Origin: a virus
Strand: one strand, 5' to 3'
Virus record (IMG/VR): IMGVR_UViG_3300042543_000289
Span: 1-33,920 of that record
Length of the DNA stretch: 33,920 nt
Shown here: piece by piece, positions 30,264 through 33,920 of the stretch
How positions within the stretch are numbered: position 1 is the stretch's first letter
Layout: each line of letters opens with the position of its first letter
Program-made: the position numbers and the translations under genes
The notes under the pieces: model-generated
The model's database searches: none
Seen by the model: only the letters and a program-made list of their open reading frames with translations
What the model was told of the DNA's origin: nothing

Positions 30264-30952
30264 CAGAATTTGATGTCGTCTTCGGGTTCTATTGAGGCTA
30301 GGTCAACGGGCTCGGTGTCAACCATTGTAAGGGTGATACAGTTGTAGTGTGAAAGCATTTGATCTAGCTGCTTTTCTGCCGCATGTGCAGCGGTCTCAAT
30401 GGCCAAGATCATTTGTTCATCTCTGCATACCCTGTGGCAGTAGAAAGAAAGGCCTGGGGTGTAAGATATAAAGTCAAGCCAGGGTCTGCCGGTAACCAGC
30501 AAGCCGGTCTGAATTTGAATTGCAAACTCTGAAGGAACTCCGCCCTCCAGAATGCTTTTGACGTGATGCTTCGCCAGGCGAGACTTAATCTCAATCAAAC
30601 CATCATCTCCAACTACACCGTCGGGACTGAACCCGAGGGTAAAGCCTTTGTAGTGCCGCTGAATGAAGCCGCACTCGGTAACGGGGTGGTAATACCTGGC
30701 ATACAGATCACGGGCGTAAGGCTCCAGCATGTGGCCTCGCAGCATGTCGTTGCTGCAGTAGGAAGAGTCGCTGGTGCCAGTAATTCGTTCGGCGAGGAGT
30801 TGGGCCAGGTAGGCGCGGCTGGTGTCATTGTTGGCCACCTTCCCCGTTGGGGTGACCAACACTTTCATGGCGCTGGCTGTGATGACCCCCCGGCGGATGG
30901 CGTCCCATTCTGGGGTGCCCTGCATGATGTCCCAGTGATAGGTGGGATCCAT
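30263..30952 (-). CDS. YqaJ/lambda-type viral recombinase exonuclease
   Basis: The 229-residue protein degrades one strand from DNA ends, producing the overhangs used for annealing. The N-terminus GTPEWDAIRRGVITAS (12-27) is the family motif. The metal-binding acids are in GHMLEPYARDLY (E77), GFSPDGVVG (D111) and GLIEIKSR (E121, K123), giving the PD-(D/E)xK layout, with Q146/Q148 after it (PSEFAIQIQTGLLVTG). The gene follows an 82-base gap that holds a weak promoter candidate, so the recombination set may also start here. Confidence 0.92.
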   Translation of the reverse strand: MDPTYHWDIMQGTPEWDAIRRGVITASAMKVLVTPTGKVANNDTSRAYLAQLLAERITGTSDSSYCSNDMLRGHMLEPYARDLYARYYHPVTECGFIQRHYKGFTLGFSPDGVVGDDGLIEIKSRLAKHHVKSILEGGVPSEFAIQIQTGLLVTGRPWLDFISYTPGLSFYCHRVCRDEQMILAIETAAHAAEKQLDQMLSHYNCITLTMVDTEPVDLASIEPEDDIKF

Positions 30953-30991
30953 GGTTCGTTTTGTGGGTTTCCGTTTGAACCCGCCAACCCT

Positions 30992-31020
30992 ATCACAGTC
31001 CTAGGATTCTATGGCGCCAA
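30992..31020 (-). promoter_or_regulatory. weak promoter candidate upstream of the exonuclease gene
   Basis: On the minus strand TTGGCG (31015-31020) and TGTGAT (30992-30997) are 17 bases apart, each matching four of six positions of the sigma-70 consensus. The region is the longest gap between replication-module genes (30953-31034), which raises the chance of an internal promoter. With two mismatches in each box, it could also be chance. Confidence 0.22.
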
Positions 31021-31034
31021 GGTTGAGAGTTGTG

Positions 31035-31505
31035 TCACTCGGGTATCAGGGCAGCCCGTTCGGCTTCCACTGCGGCGCGGGCTTCCTCGGAGGATCGCGC
31101 AACGACCGCGATTCCACCGGCCTGGCGCACCTGCTCCAACCATGTGCGCTGATCGTCCGCCAGCCGCCCGCCATGGCGGCGCTTCGACTCAACGGAGAGG
31201 AACACCGCCAGACGGATGGTCCTGCCCACATGGGCCTCCGTGATCGGGATCTCGATCGTCTCCCAGCCCACGTTGTCGGCTGAGCCCCTCTGTAGGCCGG
31301 CGTGCAGAGGGCGGGCGCTGGGGACGATCACGTCTCCTGGGCGGACGGCGGCGCGGGCCTGGGCGAGATTCTGCGGCGTCACCCGTAGGGCTTTTCTCTG
31401 TCCATCTCCTCCGGCCCAGCCGGTCCCCACGTTGTTGCGGAAGAGGCGGCGGGTTCCCCTGCTGAGATCGCGCCAGATCTCGCGCATGGTGGCGGATTCG
31501 AGCAT
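31035..31505 (-). CDS. VRR-NUC domain nuclease
   Basis: From ATG 31505 the product is 156 residues; M7 is an alternative start. The VRR-NUC fold, a PD-(D/E)xK type, is shown by LSRGTRRLFRNNVGTGW at the N-terminus, GSADNVGWETIEI (75-87, where most members have G.PDL) and LSVESKRRHGGRLADDQRTWL (103-122). E106, K108 and Q119 fit the catalytic set. It then has GGIAVVARS. In phages such enzymes serve as structure-specific or Holliday-junction-type nucleases. The usual Asp of the PD motif appears as Asp78 in a SAD context, which may be functional. It lies between methyltransferase and exonuclease genes. Confidence 0.85.
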   Translation of the reverse strand: MLESATMREIWRDLSRGTRRLFRNNVGTGWAGGDGQRKALRVTPQNLAQARAAVRPGDVIVPSARPLHAGLQRGSADNVGWETIEIPITEAHVGRTIRLAVFLSVESKRRHGGRLADDQRTWLEQVRQAGGIAVVARSSEEARAAVEAERAALIPE

Positions 31506-31545
31506 GGCGCGTGGGTGGCGTGGGTTATTGCATTCTATTGCGAAC

Positions 31546-32721
31546 CTACAGGCTGAGACCGAGCTGGGCGCCATCGGTGCGATGTTCTGCCATGGCGAAA
31601 GAATCGGGATCCTGTTCAATCCCTATGGCGTAGAAGCCCTCACTATTCGCGGCCTTTATGGTGGTCCCGCTGCCCATGAATGGATCTAGCACCGTTCCCC
31701 CTGGTGGGGTGACCAGCCGGCAAAGGTAGGCCATCAGAGCGAGGGGCTTCACCGTGGGATGCGCGACCCCCTGGCGTTCGCTGGCGCTGGCCTTGGCGGT
31801 GTAGAAGAAGCGGGCGGCAGAGCCGTGATCTGAAGTCCCTAGCTCTCTGTCTGCCTGATGCGGAAAGCCGCCGTACACCTTGTTTCCGTGGCCAGTGTTG
31901 CCCTTCATGCCGACCTTGCCGCTCACGACAGGAAACAACCCCACCACCTCGTAGCTGCCGTCGTGGATCAAATTGCTAGGCCAGCGGCCTCCCGGTTTCA
32001 ACTCCAATACAGACTCCCGCCTGCCCGCCTGCCGGTGCTTCTCGCTGGGGTTGTCGATATTGGCCTGCGATGGGGCCATCATCCGGCAGTCCTCGTCGTG
32101 AGCCACCCTGCACCCGTCGATGTTCAGCGCCCCGGTGCCGTGCTCCAGCACCGTCGCGGCGACGGTGCTGCTTAGGGGCTTGCGGGCCACGGTGATCGGC
32201 TCCAAGGCGGGCTTTAGAGCGGTGCCCCAGCCTTGCCACTGGCGGGCGGCTTCGGTGGCGGGGGCGGTGATGTCAAGTTCAATTGGTCCGCGATTGGCTT
32301 GCGTCCAAGCATCCTGAGCGAAGGTTTGCGAACCGCCAATCCCTGCCTTCATGCGGCTGCCAACCACCTTTCGCTCGGCCCCCGCAGCCTTGTCGATCGC
32401 CTTGCTCACGTCCAACGACTTCGGAAACCCCGACCCGTAGACCCAGGCGATCATGTCCCGGATCTCGAAACCCGCATCCTCAATTCGACAGGCCATTCGA
32501 TGCTGTGTCCGCGTCCCTGCAAAGGCCAGCAGATGCCCGCCAGGCTTCAGCACCCGCAGGCACTCCGCCCAAACCTCAACACTGGGCACGTCGTAATCCC
32601 ACTTCTTGCCCATGAATGACAGGCCATAGGGCGGATCGGTCACCACCGCGTCAATGCTGCAGTCCGGCATGGTGCGGAGCACCTCCAGGCAGTCGCCAAG
32701 GTGAAGGGTGTGCATTGTCAC
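31546..32721 (-). CDS. DNA methyltransferase (N4-cytosine/N6-adenine, class beta)
   Basis: The 391-residue protein has the class-beta motif order: DPPY (29-32) near the N-terminus and the AdoMet-binding DPFMGSGTT (346-354) near the C-terminus. Its target-recognition region (about 85-300) lies between. HPTVKPLALMAYLCRLV (about 322-338) precedes motif I as usual. It would methylate phage DNA, protecting it against host restriction or marking it for packaging or gene control. No cognate restriction gene is nearby, so it is an orphan. An alternative ATG at 32715 is two codons later. It overlaps the helicase stop by four bases. Confidence 0.9.
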   Translation of the reverse strand: MTMHTLHLGDCLEVLRTMPDCSIDAVVTDPPYGLSFMGKKWDYDVPSVEVWAECLRVLKPGGHLLAFAGTRTQHRMACRIEDAGFEIRDMIAWVYGSGFPKSLDVSKAIDKAAGAERKVVGSRMKAGIGGSQTFAQDAWTQANRGPIELDITAPATEAARQWQGWGTALKPALEPITVARKPLSSTVAATVLEHGTGALNIDGCRVAHDEDCRMMAPSQANIDNPSEKHRQAGRRESVLELKPGGRWPSNLIHDGSYEVVGLFPVVSGKVGMKGNTGHGNKVYGGFPHQADRELGTSDHGSAARFFYTAKASASERQGVAHPTVKPLALMAYLCRLVTPPGGTVLDPFMGSGTTIKAANSEGFYAIGIEQDPDSFAMAEHRTDGAQLGLSL

Positions 32722-33920
32722 GCCCTCGCCCTCCTCACCCGCCTCACCGGCTGGCGGTGCTGCGGATACCGGCTGCCATTGCGGAATGAGATCTGCAGGT
32801 GCGCCCAGCGCATCGCACGCACGGGGTCCACATCCTGCCCAGATTCAGCCTGACGCGTTTTGGCCAGCGCGAAAAACCGGGCCAGGGACCCCCAATGGTC
32901 GGCAGGATTCCAGCAGGCACACTCCTCCTCCTTCCGCGCCCGCGCCCGCTCCTGGCGCTCCTGCTGCTCCTGTTCGCGGCGCTGGCGGCGTTCATCCTGG
33001 CCAACCGGAAACTCAGACAACCGGCCCGGCAGCAACACCACATCGCGAACCTTCGGCGCCTCCCGCTCGTGGCCACAGTCCAGGCATCGGCGGCCGACCA
33101 TGGCGGTGCTGTAACAGCGCTCGCACACGGCCACCGGCGGCACAGCCTCGCGCACCCGGCGCCCGCACCCGTCGTCCAGGCTCCAGAGGTGCATCCGACG
33201 CGCCAGGGGATCGCCCAGGCCAGGGCGGCGGCAGTTGCCAACGTGATCCAACAGGTAGCAATCGGGCCAGGCGCTCGACTTCCGCAGGCCGCGGCCGACC
33301 ATCTGCAGCCACACGATGAGGCTGTCAGTTTTCCGCAGGCACACCACGGCGCCAAGGTCTGGCAGATCCAGGCCGGCCACGTACAGATCCGCGCAAACCA
33401 GTGCGTCCAAATCTCCGCCACGCATCCAGGCCAGGGCATTGCGGCGCTCCTGCGGTGGGCTGTCGCCGCTGACTGCCATGGCCCGGAACCCAGCGCGGCG
33501 CCAGGCCTCGGCGGTCTCCTGTGCCTGCCTGACACTGGAGGTGAATATCACGGTCGGGCGGGTGGCCCCGGCGGTGCGACAGAGCTCCTCCCAGTGCTCC
33601 AGCGCGTCGCCGAGAATTGCGCCGTCGGACATGATCTCACCGGCAGCAGCCTGATCGAAATCACGGCCACGAAAACCCAGGCGAGCGAGCTCGGACGGCT
33701 CAGGAAAGGACCAGGCGCGCAGTGGGGAGAGCCGGCCGGCGTTGATCAGGTCAATCGTGTCAGGCGTTCTGATCAGGGCATCGAATCCACCGGCCCGCAT
33801 CGGGCGGCCGTCGGTGCGCAGGGGGGTGCCCGTGAGACCCATCACCTGAGGGCGGCCCAAGGCGTCCAGGGTGAGCTGGTAGCTTGGCGATGTGGCGCGG
33901 TGGACCTCATCGATGACCGC
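32718..33920 (-). CDS. superfamily 2 helicase (5' part beyond window)
   Basis: The frame is open to the right edge and gives the last 400 residues of a DEAD/DEAH-type helicase; motifs Q, I and Ia lie outside. It begins with motif II, AVIDEVHRA (DEVH at residues 4-7). Motif III-like GLTGTPLR (28-35) follows. Domain 2 has TVIFTSSVRQAQETAEA, SGDSPPQERR, LVCADLYVAGLDLPDLGAVV and motif VI QMVGRGLR (206-213). After it comes a C4 zinc ribbon (CERC, nine residues, CLDC) and a charged coiled coil of Arg/Glu. UvsW/RecQ-like proteins of phages with such layout unwind branched DNA. It is the first gene of the minus operon in view. Confidence 0.9.
   Translation of the reverse strand, partial: AVIDEVHRATSPSYQLTLDALGRPQVMGLTGTPLRTDGRPMRAGGFDALIRTPDTIDLINAGRLSPLRAWSFPEPSELARLGFRGRDFDQAAAGEIMSDGAILGDALEHWEELCRTAGATRPTVIFTSSVRQAQETAEAWRRAGFRAMAVSGDSPPQERRNALAWMRGGDLDALVCADLYVAGLDLPDLGAVVCLRKTDSLIVWLQMVGRGLRKSSAWPDCYLLDHVGNCRRPGLGDPLARRMHLWSLDDGCGRRVREAVPPVAVCERCYSTAMVGRRCLDCGHEREAPKVRDVVLLPGRLSEFPVGQDERRQRREQEQQERQERARARKEEECACWNPADHWGSLARFFALAKTRQAESGQDVDPVRAMRWAHLQISFRNGSRYPQHRQPVRRVRRARA

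Noticed and set aside
1-33920. CRISPR arrays, rRNA, complete tRNA genes, insertion sequences, integrase or repressor genes
   Set aside because: I looked for regularly spaced repeats, a full tRNA cloverleaf, transposase motifs (DDE), tyrosine or serine recombinase motifs and Cro/CI-like helix-turn-helix genes and found none that I could support.

Overview
The window is most of a lambda-type siphovirus genome or prophage, probably infecting a cyanobacterium of the Synechococcus/Cyanobium (picocyanobacterial) group. The virion genes follow lambda order: TerS, TerL, gpW, portal, head protease, decoration protein, connector, tail terminator, tail tube, G/T chaperones, tape measure, tip proteins. 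The host inference rests mainly on the single-stranded-DNA-binding protein, whose second OB fold closely resembles the SSB I recall from picocyanobacteria. It is an inference from memory, not a database result. I see no integrase, repressor, CRISPR array, rRNA, complete tRNA or insertion sequence.

Layout. Positions 1-180 hold the end of an unknown gene. Positions 181-435 are a leader containing a hairpin terminator, a tRNA-3'-end-like sequence, and three copies of a 9-base element at the start of terS. From 436 to 23131 all genes lie on the plus strand and mostly overlap by 1-4 bases, as in one late operon: packaging and head (436-7454), an unusual insert of fibre/adhesin and membrane-protein genes (7454-10878), tail (10875-22387), and a C39-type cysteine peptidase (22391-23131). 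From 23156 to the right edge all genes lie on the minus strand. Read in transcription order they are: an SF2 helicase cut by the window edge, a DNA methyltransferase, a VRR-NUC nuclease, a YqaJ/lambda-type exonuclease, a conserved partner protein, a coiled-coil protein, a two-OB-fold SSB, and then about fourteen small accessory genes. The two operons converge at about 23131-23156.

How it works together. The minus-strand operon supplies recombination and replication functions, then small host-interaction genes. One of these is a clear Acb2/Tad1-family protein, which in characterised phages sequesters the cyclic-nucleotide signals of CBASS or Thoeris defence. The plus-strand operon builds the capsid from a protease/major-capsid fusion and packages DNA with a GpA/Nu1-type terminase. 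It builds the tail around a 1049-residue tape measure. The two tail chaperone frames are linked by a textbook -1 slippery site (G GGA AAC at 12824-12830), equivalent to lambda G-GT.

Base composition switches repeatedly between AT-rich and GC-rich blocks, often inside single genes (TerS, TerL, portal, the fibre gene, the tape measure), which suggests a recombinational patchwork. No entirely new system is proven here. The best candidates for a closer look are the frameshift site, the Acb2-like sponge, the coiled coil inserted into the tape-measure core, the two-OB SSB, the fibre cassette in the head-tail junction and the repeat cluster at terS.
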